Shown: positions 1-12,400 of the stretch, piece by piece
Position numbering within the stretch: the stretch's first letter is position 1
Layout of the letters: each line of letters begins with the position of its first letter
DNA from: Magnaporthiopsis rhizophila
Taxonomy: Eukaryota; Ascomycota; Sordariomycetes; Magnaporthales; Magnaporthaceae
Reading direction: 5' to 3'
Assembly: GCA_003049465.1 (NCBI GenBank)
Contig: PYSS01000058.1
Location: 173,867-237,866, forward strand
Length of the DNA: 64,000 nt
Made by a program: the position numbers and the translations under genes
Notes under the pieces: generated by a model
Told to the model about the DNA's origin: nothing
Databases searched by the model: none
Seen by the model: the letters and a program-made list of their open reading frames with translations, nothing else

Positions 1-2785
1 CCGAGAGGCTAGCCACGCTGCGCGAGCAGCTGCACATCATGCGCACCAAGCGCACCCAGGAGCTGACGGACTTGGCGAGGCAGCAGGAGGAGGAGCAGGC
101 CAACCGCGGGGGCGACCCGGAAGATGACAGCGAAAGCAAGCGCGGCAGCACCAAGAGCAAATGGCTGGGCCAGGACGCGCTGGAAAGCTTCTTCACGCGC
201 AAACCCGGGCCGAACTCCAAGGCGCTGCAGCAGATGCCCCAGACGCCATTCCTCAGGGGGACCGCGGCGGACGGGCTGCGCGACTACGCGCGGCGGCCGA
301 CGGGCCACCTCGTGCCCTACCGCACGGCCAAGCGCAAGCTCAAGCTGGCGCTGCAGGAGTTCTATCGCGCGCTGGAGCTGCTCAAGGCGTACTCCATGCT
401 GAACCGGACCGCGTTCCAGAAGCTCAACAAAAAGTACGACAAGGCCGTCAACTCGAGTCCACAGTACCGCTACATGTACGACCGCGTGACGCCGTCCTAC
501 TTTGTGCGCAGCACCCTGGTCGATGACCACATCGCCGCCGTCGAGGATCTGTACGCGCGCTACTTTGAGGGCGGGAACCACAAGCTGGCGGTGGGCAAGC
601 TGCGCAGGATCAGCCGCAAGACGGGCGACGAGTCGGGCAGCTCGTTCCGCAACGGCCTTCTCATCGGCGTGGGCGCCGTGTTTGCCCTCCAGGGCCTCAC
701 GTACGGCACGGAGCAGCTGATGGGCCCGGACCAGGAGGTGGCGCTGCGGGCCAAGTTCCTGCTGCAAATCTACGGCGGCTACTTCCTGATGCTGTATCTC
801 TTCGTCCTCTTCTGTCTGGACTGCCGCGTCTGGGCGAAAAACAAAGTTAACTACCAGTTCATTTTCGAGTTCGACACGCGATCGCAGCTGGACTGGCGGC
901 AGCTCTCGCAGTTCCCTTCCTTCTTCCTGCTGTTCTTTGGCATCATGTTTTGGGTCAACTTCTCGCGCATAAGCCCGCAGAACGACATGTACCTCTACAT
1001 CCCCACCATCCTCATCGGCGTCTCGGTCCTGATCATCTTCTTCCCGGCCCCCATCCTGTACCACCGCAGCCGGCGCTGGTTCCTCTACTCGCACTGGCGC
1101 CTCCTCATGGCTGGCCTGTACCCGGTCGAGTTCCGCGACTTCTTCCTGGGCGACATGTACTGCTCGCTGACGTACGCCATGAGCAACATCGAGCTCTTCT
1201 TCTGCCTGTACCGGAACGACTGGGTGGACCCGGACCAGTGCGACTCGAGCCACTCGCGCTTGATGGGATTCCTGTCGGCCCTGCCGCTCATCTGGCGTTT
1301 CCTGCAGTGCATCCGCCGTTACAACGATACCGGCAACGTGTTCCCTCACATGATAAACGCCTGCAAGTATGCCGTGGGCATCATGGCGGCCGTGAGTCTT
1401 AGCCTGTACCGGATCGACCGCACGCCTGGGAACCTGGCCCTCTTTATCACCTTTGCCAGCCTCAACGCCATCTTCACAGGTGAGTTCTAAAGCATTCCTT
1501 TTTGTTATCATCATGCAACATTATTATCCGGTCCCCTCATCAGCCGTCAGTGTCCAATATCAGCTTTACCAATATTGACTAACGCCTTCCCTCACTAGCA
1601 ATCTGGGACGTCTTTATGGATTTCTCGCTCCTGCAGCCTACCTCAAAGAACTTTCTGCTTCGTGACATATTGGGTCTCAAGAACAAGTGGCCATATTATG
1701 TCATCATGGTTGCGGACCCGATTCTGCGCTTCATCTGGATTTTCTACGCCATCTTCTTACAGGACGCCCAGCACAGCACCATCATGTCCTTCGGGGTCGC
1801 CGCCGCCGAGGTGACGCGACGAGGCCTCTGGGTATTGTTGCGTGTGGAAAACGAGCACTGCGCCAACGTCGGCCAGACCAAGGCTAGCCGCGACGTGCCG
1901 CTGCCCTATAATCTCGCGGACGACGACAGCCAGAAGAAGCAACCACCCAGCACCCCCAAGAAGCGGAGTGGCGACAACCAGCGTGGCGTCCTGGAGACCC
2001 CCAGCACCACAGCCGTCAGTGAAACCCAGACTCCCGAGTCAACCCAGCGGAGTACCGCCACTAGTATCAGCATGGGAGGCGTGGGCGACGCGAAGCAGGG
2101 GGCAGTACAGTCCACCGTCACCAACCTCAACCGCGGACCCACCGAGCAGGAGCAAGCGGAGCAGAAGCAGACGCCGAAGCCGAAGCCGAAGCGGAATCAC
2201 ACACGAGATCTCTCGGTGCCCACGGCGACTCCCTCGGATGCAGAAGAAGGCCGCGCAGGCATCGACGGCGGCGAGGCGGCAGACACGGTCGGCAGGATGA
2301 CGAGTATGCGGCGTCGACTGACATGGTCGGGCACGCAGGTGGCCGGCCGCCTGTCGCGCATCCTGGCCGACGCGCACAAGCAGGATTTCGAGAAGCGCAG
2401 GCCCGGCACCACGACGCCCGACGAGGAAGACGACGACGACGAGGACGAGGACGAGGTCCGATACCGCCACAACATGACGCAATCTAGGCGCGCGCCCGGC
2501 TACGTGAGCGACCAGGACGCCATATCTTTCAGTAACGATGACGACGAGTCCGAGGCCCACCGCACGCCCGAGCGCCCGAGCGGCCGCCGTGGTGCCGTCG
2601 CTGCCGGCGCGTCGGGCTCCTTCGGCCACGAGGCAGAGGACAACCGCGAGCCTGAGCGCCCGAGTGGCCGTCGCGGTGCCGTTGCTGCCGGCGCCGGCTC
2701 CCCCAGCCATGACGAGGCAGAGGAGCCCGAACGCCCGAGCGGCCGGCGCGGCGCCATTGTTCCCGGCGCGTCGGGCCCGGCCTAG
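1..2785 (+). CDS. SYG1: SYG1/XPR1-like SPX-EXS membrane protein (5' truncated)
   Basis: The frame is open from the window's left edge, so the N-terminal SPX part lies mostly outside. Exon to 1479, intron 1480-1598 (GTGAGT donor, CTAAC branch at 1579-1583, TAG acceptor), exon 1599-2785. The visible SPX end (motif LKLALQEFYRALELL) is followed by several hydrophobic segments and the EXS signature (YCSLTYAMSNIE, then FLQCIRRYNDT, HMINACKYA). Family members (yeast Syg1, animal XPR1) are phosphate exporters or regulators in the plasma membrane or Golgi, with SPX binding inositol pyrophosphates. The last ~330 residues are a disordered charged tail with an acidic run and three near-repeats of a PERPSGRRGA element at about 2569-2775. 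Only the missing start is uncertain; the family call is secure. Confidence 0.92.
2560..2780 (+). repeat. Triplicated PERPSGRRGA coding repeat in the SYG1-like tail
   Basis: Three imperfect in-frame copies of a unit encoding PERPSGRRGAVAAGA, separated by spacers rich in Glu, Asp and His. They lie in the disordered cytosolic tail after EXS. The third copy has diverged (AIVPGA). Confidence 0.8.
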
Positions 2786-4928
2786 CTGCAAGGTTCTGAC
2801 GTGGTGGGCGGCAGGGATCAGTAGCTTTTGCGGCTGCTGATGTTTCATTATTTTCACTCTTTTTTTTCTTATTCTTTTTTTTTTAGTGGGGGGTTTTTTT
2901 TTTCTCTTCTTTTTTTCCCCCTTTACTTGTGACAATCCGTCCACTGTTTTGTTTCTTTAATCCTCACGCAAAAAAAATCCTTGTACATTTGTAGATGGGA
3001 CGACAACATGCAGCATTTGTTTCTTTCTTTGTATGCATTTTCAGCGGGCCATTTGATCGGATTTCCCTTGGCGTTCGATCGCCAAGGCACGTGGCGGTTC
3101 ATGACGGCCTTGGCGGCTTATGAGCATGTCCCCCGGAACTTATACATTTTCTTCATAATGACTAGAATAATAGAGTTGGAGGTGGGTGTATTTGGCGGCT
3201 TTTTTTCCCATTATTATAATGCGATGATATTTTTTCCTGGTTTGACGAAATCTCGGGGGCGATCTGACGGTTGAGCCTGGTAGCCAGCAGTCCCAAAATA
3301 AAAAAATGCGGCGCTCCGCCACACAAAAGCCATCCGGACATCAATGCCTTTTGCTTCACACTTTGCCATCTCTTCCCTAAATCGATTTTCTTTTCCTATC
3401 CTAGTCCCCGCGACCAATATGCATGTTTTTGTTTTGTTTTGTCCACACAGACCAAGGGGTTGGGGCACAGCCACGTTGCAAACCGACAAGGTCAGGGTCA
3501 AGAGTCAAGGGTCAAGGTCCGGGGACGGAGGGAAAGCAAGGTTCGCCAAGGATCTGCCGCGCCGAAACGCTTGATCCCGAGCCCGATGGGAGAAGCCTGT
3601 GCGGCCCGGCTCGGTGAGCACTAGCACTAGACTAGGTACAACCTTGGGTATGCACGAAAATTCGGAAACGGAAATAAAAAGCAAGCCCCGGCGCCCGATC
3701 TGGGCGACGTTCGGGGGTAATTTCTACGGTGTTCGGGGTTCTGCACCTGGAGAAAGAAACAGAGAAAAAGATATGAAACCGTCAGTCGTTCAGTCTTTAT
3801 TTCAGCCCTTTTTTTCGACATGCGCGAGGTACTTTGAGATCGGCCCACTGAGCGTACCTAAAGGTTGTGTGCGACACTACGGGTTTTTTTTTATTCTTTG
3901 GTCCTTGCCTGTTTCTTCCATGCAAAAAAAACTGCCGTAAAAAGCTTGACAATGGGCCCTTGAAGCTTGACCATGGGTCTTGCAATAATAAAAGAAAAGC
4001 CCTATGCTTAATTCCGCTAAATCTGCGGGCGAATTTCCTGATTCGGGTGGTGGTAAAAAAAAAAAAAAAAAAAAAAAAAGCGTTTTATTTCGTCTGGTCC
4101 TATCTGCACGTCCGTGCCCTCTGGCTTCCTGGCCCTTTGGTTGTTAAAGTCTTCCAAATCCAAAGTTGGGAGAGTGGCCGGTTTTAATATATTCGTCGAG
4201 CTACAGCCCACGTCAAAAGGTGGCAAAGGAGGTGGCCAGGAGCTGTATCAACGCCACTTGCGGTCCTGGACAAAAAGATACTTTTGGTGGATCTCTCGAA
4301 TGGTTTTTATGAGGGCCAGTGGCCTGGATTCACAAAAATAAGAAAAACAAGCAGTCTCTGAAACTAGTATGGGACGGGGCCGCCCTTGGACGGCTGCCGG
4401 TTCTTGTTGATGCGACGCTTTGTAGAACTTGGTGTCGTACACGATCATGCGGGGCTTCCATAATGACGGGTCGGTGCCCCCGATGTCCCAGCCGATGTAT
4501 AGATGCCACGGCCAGCCGTACGAAGCAAGGCAGGTGCGGCGCCAGGCGGCCCAGGCGTTGGCTGTGGGGGGCCATCGATCGAATAGGTGCCCGTGGAACG
4601 CTTATCTTACTGCCAAAAGCACTTGAAGTCGACGTGGTCCTGCATGATGCCACCGTGCCGTGGCCGACCTGGTTTGGTTGATGACAACGTCGATGACTTT
4701 GGCACGTGGATCGTTTTACAACAGCCGGCGTTCCAATGGAGTTTGCCGCGGTTAGGGCCGTTGGGGACGTAGTTCCGGCGGCTCGATCTTGGTCTCGTCG
4801 CTCAGGGATAAAGGCCCAGCATATACCCCAAGATTTGAACGCTTAAAATGAATGTATTTTACTTTTGTAACACACGACGGCTTTACGAGGCACATGGCCG
4901 TCTCGGACTACCTAATATACACACTCGG
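2786..4928. other. Intergenic: T-rich 3' region, poly(A) tract, possible coding relic
   Basis: After the SYG1 stop come T-rich runs (2858-2915) typical of a 3' UTR, then AT-rich DNA with no convincing gene. A homopolymer A run lies at about 4054-4079. On the minus strand between 4380 and 4600 an open stretch reads like protein (GWPWHLYIGWDIGGTDPS, then RMIVYDTKFYK) but a stop lies just upstream and no start or splice structure restores a gene; it may be a relic of an unidentified protein. Confidence 0.5.
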
Positions 4929-6561
4929 CTACTCCAGTGGCACAACAATGCTGTCCACATCCGCCGCCCACAGCCCGCCCCCAACACCGCCGATGGCGAT
5001 GGTGTTGTTACTGCCAGCACGGAGCTGCACGTGCAGCGTGCTGCTGGACACGGCGTTCTTTGTCGGCTCGAACGCGACGCGCACGGGCTGCGCCCCGTTG
5101 ACGGAAACGCCGGCGTAGCGCGGGTTCGCGTCGTTGTTGAGGAACCGGATGCGCACCGTCGACAGCGCGTCCTTGTCGCTCTTGACGCCCGAGAACGTCA
5201 GCGTGCCGTTGCTGCCGCCGCCCAGGTTGCCCGCCGACTTGCCGCCCGAGCACGGGCCGCACGACAAGGCGCGCGCACCGCCCGCCATGGCTGCCATCTC
5301 GGCCTCGTACACGGTCTCGCCCGGCGCGGCGGCCCACGTGGCGCCCGGTCTGGCGTCCGGCCCGGCATTGGGCACCCACCCGCCGGCCACGTTCTTCATG
5401 GTGACGTTGGTGCCGCTGATGCGCAGCGGCAGCCAGACGTAGGTGCTGGACTGCAGGTTGGACGACACCCAGCGGTCACCCAGGTACATGACGTTTGTGG
5501 CGGCGTTGTTGCCGGTGCCGCCGCCGCCGCCGCCGCCGCCGTAGGGCAGGATGAAGGTGGTCTGCGACGTGTACGTCTTACTGCCCACGTCGGCGAACGT
5601 CTGCCAGGGGCTCCAGGGGCCCGAGATGGAGGTGGCGGTGCTGTAGACGTTGTCGTTGGCGTCCCAACCCGTCAGGTGCGAGCCGAACATGTAGTAGCGC
5701 CCGGCGATCTTGACCATGGCGGGCGACTCGATGCGCTCTTTCCAGAGGTAGGTTGAGCGGTCGCCGGCGATGGCGAGGTAGTCGTCGGTGAGGCGGTTGA
5801 TGCGGAGGCCGTTTTCGCGCTGGGAAGTGGGTTAGTGTTGAGTAAAGGCAAGGCAAGGGAACAAATTGCTTCTTACGTCTTCGGTTAGGAGATAGGCCGT
5901 CCCGTCATCGTCCTTGAAAAGACCGCTATCCCGGCTCTGGAAGCCAAGAGGCCTGCTGCTGTTTAAGTACTCTGAGCAGAGCGACATGTTCATCAGCATC
6001 TCTCCTCCTGCCTTTGTCTAGAGTGCTATTACCGCCACAGGAGGACAACTTACTGTACTTGCCGCACACCGTGTCCCCCACCGCGACGCCGGCCTTGGCG
6101 TCCCCGTAGTTGGAGCTGTCGATATGCATCCACATGACGTACTTGCGCGTGCGGTCGTTGTAGATGACCTTGGGCCGCTCCAGCACACGGTTCGGGCCCA
6201 GGTCGCCGGCACCGGCGGTGCGCGACAGCAGCGCGCCCTCGTAGTGCCACCGCACCAGGTCGCGGCTCGAGTAGCAGTTGACGTTCTGGAATGCGCTGCC
6301 GTTCGTCTTGTCCTCGCCCATCATGTACCACGTGTCGTTGACCTTGATCACGCCCGCGCCGTGCGCCTGCATGTGCTCGCCATTGTCCTGTTCGGGGAGT
6401 CAGATGGTGGATTGGTTCAAGGCAGTGTTGACACAGGCACTTACCGCGGTCCAGGTTCCGCCGGGCACGATTTGTAGTGAGGCGTGGACGCCCGAGAGCG
6501 CCGTCGCCACAAGGGCCATGCCCAGTAGCGAGCGACGAGGTGGTGAAGTGAATGTGAACAT
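4929..6561 (-). CDS. GH43 exo-beta-1,3-galactanase with CBM35-like domain
   Basis: Four exons: 6561-6445, 6387-6054, 5971-5877, 5819-4929, giving 478 residues with matching phases and canonical splice sites. A signal peptide (MALVATALSG core) shows secretion. The catalytic part carries the GH43 subfamily 24 signatures QAHGAGVIKV, GEDKTNGSAF, ERPKVIYN and SSNYGDAKAGVAV, as in Phanerochaete Pc1,3Gal43A, which releases galactose from beta-1,3-galactan of arabinogalactan proteins. Glu109 (in LERPK) and Glu213 (in RIESPAM) sit where the family's catalytic carboxylates lie. A Gly-rich insert (residues ~247-256) precedes a C-terminal CBM35-like beta-sandwich module (about 350-478, EAEMAAMAGG start). 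Likely role: plant cell-wall polysaccharide breakdown. The final intron has an ACTAAC branch. Confidence 0.9.
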
Positions 6562-9453
6562 GTTTGTTATACCTTGGTGGCTTGTTGTTACAGCCCAAAA
6601 AGAATGGATATCTATCTCGGCTACTAGACGCAGCGATGAGAGATGGATGGTGGCTGGGCTGAAGTGATACCGAGAATGCGCGGGACTGGACGGCTATTAT
6701 GATACCCGCGACGGCCTCTCCCCCGCTGCTCCAGCACCGCGTATCCGAAAATACCTCGGCACGTCATGGGCCGGGCCACGTAGCATCGGGGTAAAGCGTG
6801 CGTCTGAGGCGTCTTGGGGGCGCCCGTCTCAGTTCCGGAGGCGACTTGCGTGATGCAGTTCGGCTTCTCCTGCGCCACCAGGGTTCCCCCGCATCCCGTC
6901 CATGCCTGTGCTTGAGACGCAGCGTGATGGAAGGTTGCATTCTTCCCCGCTGCCTGGATCAGGGGAAAGTGGGCAGGCGTAAAGTTAGCCGCACCACTCT
7001 TGGGCTAGGGCCAGGTGGCCGGCTCCAGCTCTGATTCTGCTTTCTGGACAGCTTGCAGAAATCCGTGCGGCTAGACGGACGTTGCCGTCTAGCTTGACGA
7101 TCCCAGGGATGAGATTAGGTTCGCATTCACATTGATGCTTGCTAGCATAAAACACCAAAAGAGTTAGGCGAGCCGCAGATGAGAAAGGTACACAGTCACA
7201 TTTTCCGGAAGCAGGAGAAGGGTGTCAATGCGCCAACGGGTCAGGGTCATCCGTCAGCCACAACCACGCCCCTTCCAGGATCATAAACGTTAGATCTCCA
7301 GCTTTTCGTCCGAACACTTCCCATATTGGAATAAATTGTTTTCTCTACTGCGCCACTTCGCCCGAATCTGGCGTTTATAACCCTGCAAGGGTGCGGCGCG
7401 CTTATTTTTGTCTTCGAGATGTGCCGTTTCTGTCGTAACAGAAAGACCACCAATGAGGCGACGTCCTTTTTTTGTCAACAGATTTTGGCAACCCTTGAAT
7501 GTGCCAGGGACGGGTACACCTTTGTTGCGCTCTTCTTCCCCCCAGCCTGTGCACCACGCCTCGTTAGGTCCTCCTCGATAAAGAGACGCTCGCGCCAACC
7601 TTTTGTTTGCTCCGGCCGGCTGCCCACCACCCACCACCACACGTGCTGTGCCTGCCTCCATCTCCCCTCCCCGCCCAGTCCACTTTTAGCGGTTCCCCTG
7701 CGTCTAATCACGGCAACCATCAGCCTAAAGCGCCTCTATCCACATCCACATCCACATCCAGATCGAGTTCGTCTTTATCCATCTTCCGTTGAACCCCACT
7801 CATCGTCCTGGCAGGCCATCGAATTAAACCCAGGATGAAAATCCGAACCTCCAATTGATATGTGAAAACAAAGAAACAAGCAACCTGTCACACCAAACCA
7901 AATGAAGTTCTTGGCAAAGTTGATTTTATAACCGAAGCCACTCACTGTAGGCCATCCAAGCCTCGCCTTCAGGCGCACCGATTCGGCGCCTGTTTAGAGG
8001 ATCGCCCAAGCCGGGATCGAAGAAACACGGGGGACACGTACAACGACCAAAGTTCGGCCCGATGCCCTGGTTGCGCAGCCACCAATGTAACCCTGCGAAG
8101 AGTCCCGATCGTCCCGACACCCTCCCCGGAGTCGCCTAATACTTCCCGAGCGCGCAGACAAGCTGAGGCCAGCCGTCAAAAAAACCGCCCAATCCTCCGG
8201 GCACAAGATCTCGCCGCAGCCTCTGCCACGGTCGTCGGAATAGAGTGCCACGAAGGCGAGAGTAGCAGGGCTGGTTGTAGCCATCGTCTCGCGCTCGAGC
8301 TCGTCCCCGAGTATCCTGCATGTCCCAGCCTCGTAGACGTCGGGATCCGGGGTTCCCGCGCGGCACGGCACGGCTTCAGACTGGATACAAATCCTCCACC
8401 GTGAGGGAACCGGCCGGTTTGAACGCCATGTTCGGCTCGTGGTCGCAAGGTTCGTGATGCAAGGGCGCGGCCAAGCGCCGTTGACGGGTCCGATGTCAAA
8501 CACGTTCTAAAGAACCCGGACGCCGGTACCTACGTAGCCACCGGGTATCTACTGCACTCAAGGAGCTGGTTCGTCGCTTCGCTAAACAGGTTCTTCGGTA
8601 TCTTGTCGTCTTCCCCACTTCCTCGGATAGTCCAAGTTGCGCGGATCCCTCTGGTGGCGTGGGGTAGCCAACCACGAAAGGCTCGCCGAGTCGATGGCTG
8701 GCATGTTCGAACCATTGCCGAGACTCACATTGCTCTCCAGTACCCAGCCGTCCCAAGGCTCGTCGCGTAGATCATCTCCCACCCTGGCAACGGTGCAGGG
8801 TGAAGGGCGGCAGGTGCGTAGTACGGGAGGGGAACCTTAGAGGGATCTGCGTCTTGACTTGGCTGGAGTAGCAAAGGAGGTGAGGCTCTCCGTGCGTGTG
8901 TCGTTTGCTTGAACTCTGCTTCTTGGATGGCTTGGACATCGAAGGATGAGACTTGACCGGGACCTCGACGGTCTTCATATGCGGAACCGATTTTTGCCGT
9001 CTTTGACTATTTGCGCCCTGTGCCATTGGGGGACATTCTTCTAGACGGGGGCGCCTCTAATGGCCTTGCGATGTGGCTTCGATCCTGCCTTTTGACGCAA
9101 ACACTCCCTAGCTTCACGCGGGCATTCCGGGAGGTAGCATCAGTCATGTGCCCCTTGTTTGAGTGCAAGGGTGTACTTGTCGCGAAAGCCGAGTGCCGAT
9201 ACCCTCGTTCAAACCAACATCCCATTCAGAACTCGTCTAAAAGCAGTAGCATCTCATATCTCATTTACAAGGATGCCATATACGACGGTGGCCGGTTAAT
9301 CAGGTCCAAAGCAGACCCCATGAACTACTGGCCATGAATCACGCGACACAATGCTAAACGTCCAGACACCAAGGAATGCAGGACAATAACCTTAACAAGA
9401 GCCCGGCTCCAGATGCAAATCGTTCCGATTCCTGGTTCAGAAATAACCACGCT
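6562..9453. other. Intergenic between GH43 and transhydrogenase genes, with a GNAT relic
   Basis: About 2.9 kb without an intact gene. It holds the divergent upstream region of the GH43 gene, a short CCACAT hexamer repeat at about 7738-7760, and the GNAT relic at 7930-8480. Between 8520 and 9060 the minus strand has short open pieces (for instance LRDEPWDGWVLESNVSLG at about 8760-8710) that do not join into a recognisable gene. Nothing further was identified. Confidence 0.5.
7930..8480 (-). pseudogene. Decayed GNAT N-acetyltransferase relic
   Basis: Minus-strand fragments in different frames resemble one GNAT protein. One frame holds ATLAFVALYSDD. A second holds GVGTIGTLRRVTLV, then HRAELWSLYVSP and FLRSRLGR, which matches GNAT motif A (beta strand, V-x-P, then the arginine/glycine acetyl-CoA loop, here degraded from the usual RGxG). 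Frame changes and a stop (TGA after QAPNRCA) interrupt it, and no start codon joins the pieces. Multi-exon splicing was considered, but the frame switches lack splice sites. The motif similarity is suggestive rather than proven. Confidence 0.4.
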
Positions 9454-12400
9454 CTACAGGCGAGCCTCAATGGCCGCTTTGATAGCTGCAGGGCGCACCA
9501 AAATATATAGTCAGCAAAAGACACGAACGAAGGACGTGAGAACAGACATAGACAAGGGCACGGCAGACTAACCATCACAAGTCACCTTCGCATCTCCAAA
9601 CAGCATGCGCGTGCCGGGCATGTAGAACATGGGGTTCGGCACGTCGGCGTAACCACTCGCTAGGCCGCGCTTCATGACTATGACCGTCTTGCTCTTCCAC
9701 GCGTGCAGCACCGGCATGCCCGCGATGGGGCTGCCAGGCTCGAGGGCGATAGGGTTGACCGTGTCGTTGGCGCCAATGACCAGGGTCACGTCCGTGTCGC
9801 CAAAGTCGTCGTTGATCTCGTCCATCTCGAGCACGATGTCGTAGGGCACGCTGGCCTCGGCCAGGAGCACGTTGCACTGGCCCGGCATGCGCCCGGCCAC
9901 GGGGTGGATGGCGAAGCGGACGTTGATCTTCTTGGATCGCAGCATGCTCGTGATCTCCGAGATGGCGTACTGCGCATTGGCCACCGCCATGCCGTAGCCC
10001 ACCACGATGATGACGTTCTCGGCGTTAGTCAGCGCCTCGGCCGTCTCTTCGACGTTGGTCTGCGTCACGGTGCCCTCGATCTTGAAGTCGCCGGCCGGGG
10101 CTGGCGCGATGCCGCCAAAGAGGACGTTGGTAAGCGACCGGTTCATGGCCACGCACATCTGAAGTGTGGAGTCTTGTTAGCACGGCGCCATTGTGATAAG
10201 AAGAGGTGAAAACAGAAAAACTCACGATGTATGACAGAATCGAACCAGATACTCCAATCAGCGCACCAACGGTTGTCAGAAGCGAGTTATCCAGCATAAA
10301 GCCCTCGGCCACGAGCGCAAAACCACTGTAGGCATTAAGGACCGTAATGACGACGGGCATGTCGGCGCCCCCGATGGCAGACGTGGTGGTGAAGCCCTTG
10401 GCAAAAGACAGAGCCGTGTTAGCGGCCAGGGCTCCGGCAGCGATTGCGGGCGAGCCTGGGGCCATGGTGACGAAGGCGCCCATGGTGGCCATGTTGCCAG
10501 CCAGCATGCTCGAGTTGAGCAGGTGTCGTCCCGGGAGAATGATGGGCTTTGAAGACACACGGCCGGCAAGCTTGAGGAACGCGACGATGGAACCCGTGAA
10601 GGTAACACCACCAATCAGAACACCAAGGTAGGCAGTAACGAGGTGCAGCGTCGTGATGTGGTCGAGGTCGGCCATGACACTGCCGATGCTGGTCAGGACG
10701 GCAGCGAGACCGACCACCGAGTGGAGGGCGGCGACGGTCTGTGGGAGGTCGGTGGGCGTGATGCGCTTTCCAATGAGCAGTCCAATGATGCTGCCAATAG
10801 TGGCGAGGCCGCCAAACTGAGCCAGGACCTCGGGCGAGAATCCAACAGCCAGCAGAGACGCCAGGACTCCAGAGCCAACACCGAGTATGCCGAGCGAGTT
10901 GCCCATCCTGGCCGTGGCCTGTGACGCCAGGCTGGAAATGGAGCTGATGCAGAGGATCGAGCTGACCAGATACCCAGCCTGGACGAGGCCGGCGGCGCCC
11001 GTCGACGCCGCAGCGAGGAACCCGCCACCAAACAGAGCTCCGGGGATAGCATACAGCCAGGGATACTCTGGGGGGTCCGTGGGCCGCTTGAACATGTCGA
11101 GCATTCGCTTCGTGATGACAAAACCACCCGAGACGTTGACGAAGGCCAGGAGCACCGACAGCGCGCCAAAGGTCTGAGGGATGGTCTCGGGGACGTAGCC
11201 ACCGCCCAGGACGAAGAGCCCGCCAATGCCGACCATGCCCGAGATGGCGTTGGTGACGCTCATCAGCGGACTGTGAAGTGCGGGCGCGACGTTCCAGACG
11301 GCCCGGTATCCAATCAGACTCGCGAGCCCAAAGGTGAAGACGTTGCCCATGAAAAGTGGGCTGGTGAGCTTGCCGAGGGCGAGGGCGGTGCCCATGCCAG
11401 CTCCAACCAGCGTGACCTCGCGAGCTTCCTTCTGGAACGGCGTCAGAGCAACAGGCTCGGCCTCCTTGGCAGCGACCGGCGGGGCCGCGGGTGCTGGAGG
11501 CGGCGCGGGCCGGGGAGCAGGCGGGAGAACCTCGCCCTTTTGCGTCACGATGGCGCCACGCACGACCTCGTCGGTCAGATCAATGCCAAACTCCTTCTCC
11601 ACGGGGGCCATGGTGAGCAGGAACTTGGTGATGTTGTTGGAGTACAGAGTCGACGACTGGGTCGGCAGCCGCGAGGGCAGGTCCGTGTAGCCAATGATCT
11701 TGACGTCGCGGTAGGTGACCATCTCGCCAGGAACCGTCTTCTCGCAGTTACCGCCAGCCTCGGCCGCCAGATCCACCACCACCGACCCGGGCTTCATGGT
11801 CTCGAGCATGGACTTGGTGATAAGCCGAGGCGCGGGCTTGCCGGGGATCAAGGCGGTCGTGATGATGATGTCGACTTCGCGGGCTTGGTTCGCAAACAGG
11901 CGCAGCTGGGCCTCCTGGAACTCCTTGGACATCTCCTTTGCGTAGCCGCCCGCGCCCGATCCGTCCTCCTGAACGTCGACCTCGATGAACTCGGCGCCCA
12001 GCGACTGGACCTGCTCGCGGGTGGCCGGCCGAGTGTCAAAACCACGCACGATGGCTCCCATGCGGCGCGCCGTGGCGATGGCGCTGAGACCGGCCACACC
12101 GGCGCCCACAACGAGCACCTTGCAGGGCGGGATCTTGCCCGCGGCCGTGACCTGGCCCGTCAGGAAGCGGCCAAAGTTGTTGGACGCCTCTAGCACGGCC
12201 TTGTAGCCGGCAATGTTGGCCATGGAGCTGAGGGCGTCGAAGACCTGGGCGCGCGAGATGCGCGGGATCATGTCCATGGCGAACGCTGTCGCTTTCTTGT
12301 CGGCCAGCTTCTGCACCAGCTCCTTGTTCTGCGCCGGCTGGAGAAACGACACGAGCGTCTGGCCGGCCCTCATGGAGTCGACCTCGGACGCGCTTGGGCC

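Noticed and set aside
2039..2944. 301-codon open frame antisense to the SYG1 tail
   Set aside because: It mirrors the low-complexity Arg/Glu repeats of the real gene and starts in the T-rich 3' region; no motif.
4848..5756. 302-codon plus-strand frame
   Set aside because: Antisense shadow of the GH43/CBM35 exon in GC-rich DNA, with His/Arg/Val-rich composition typical of shadows.
7862..8404. 180-codon plus-strand frame
   Set aside because: Opposite the GNAT relic; the minus strand carries the recognisable motif.
11273..12193. 306-codon plus-strand frame
   Set aside because: Antisense to the transhydrogenase exon; codon-complement artefact.
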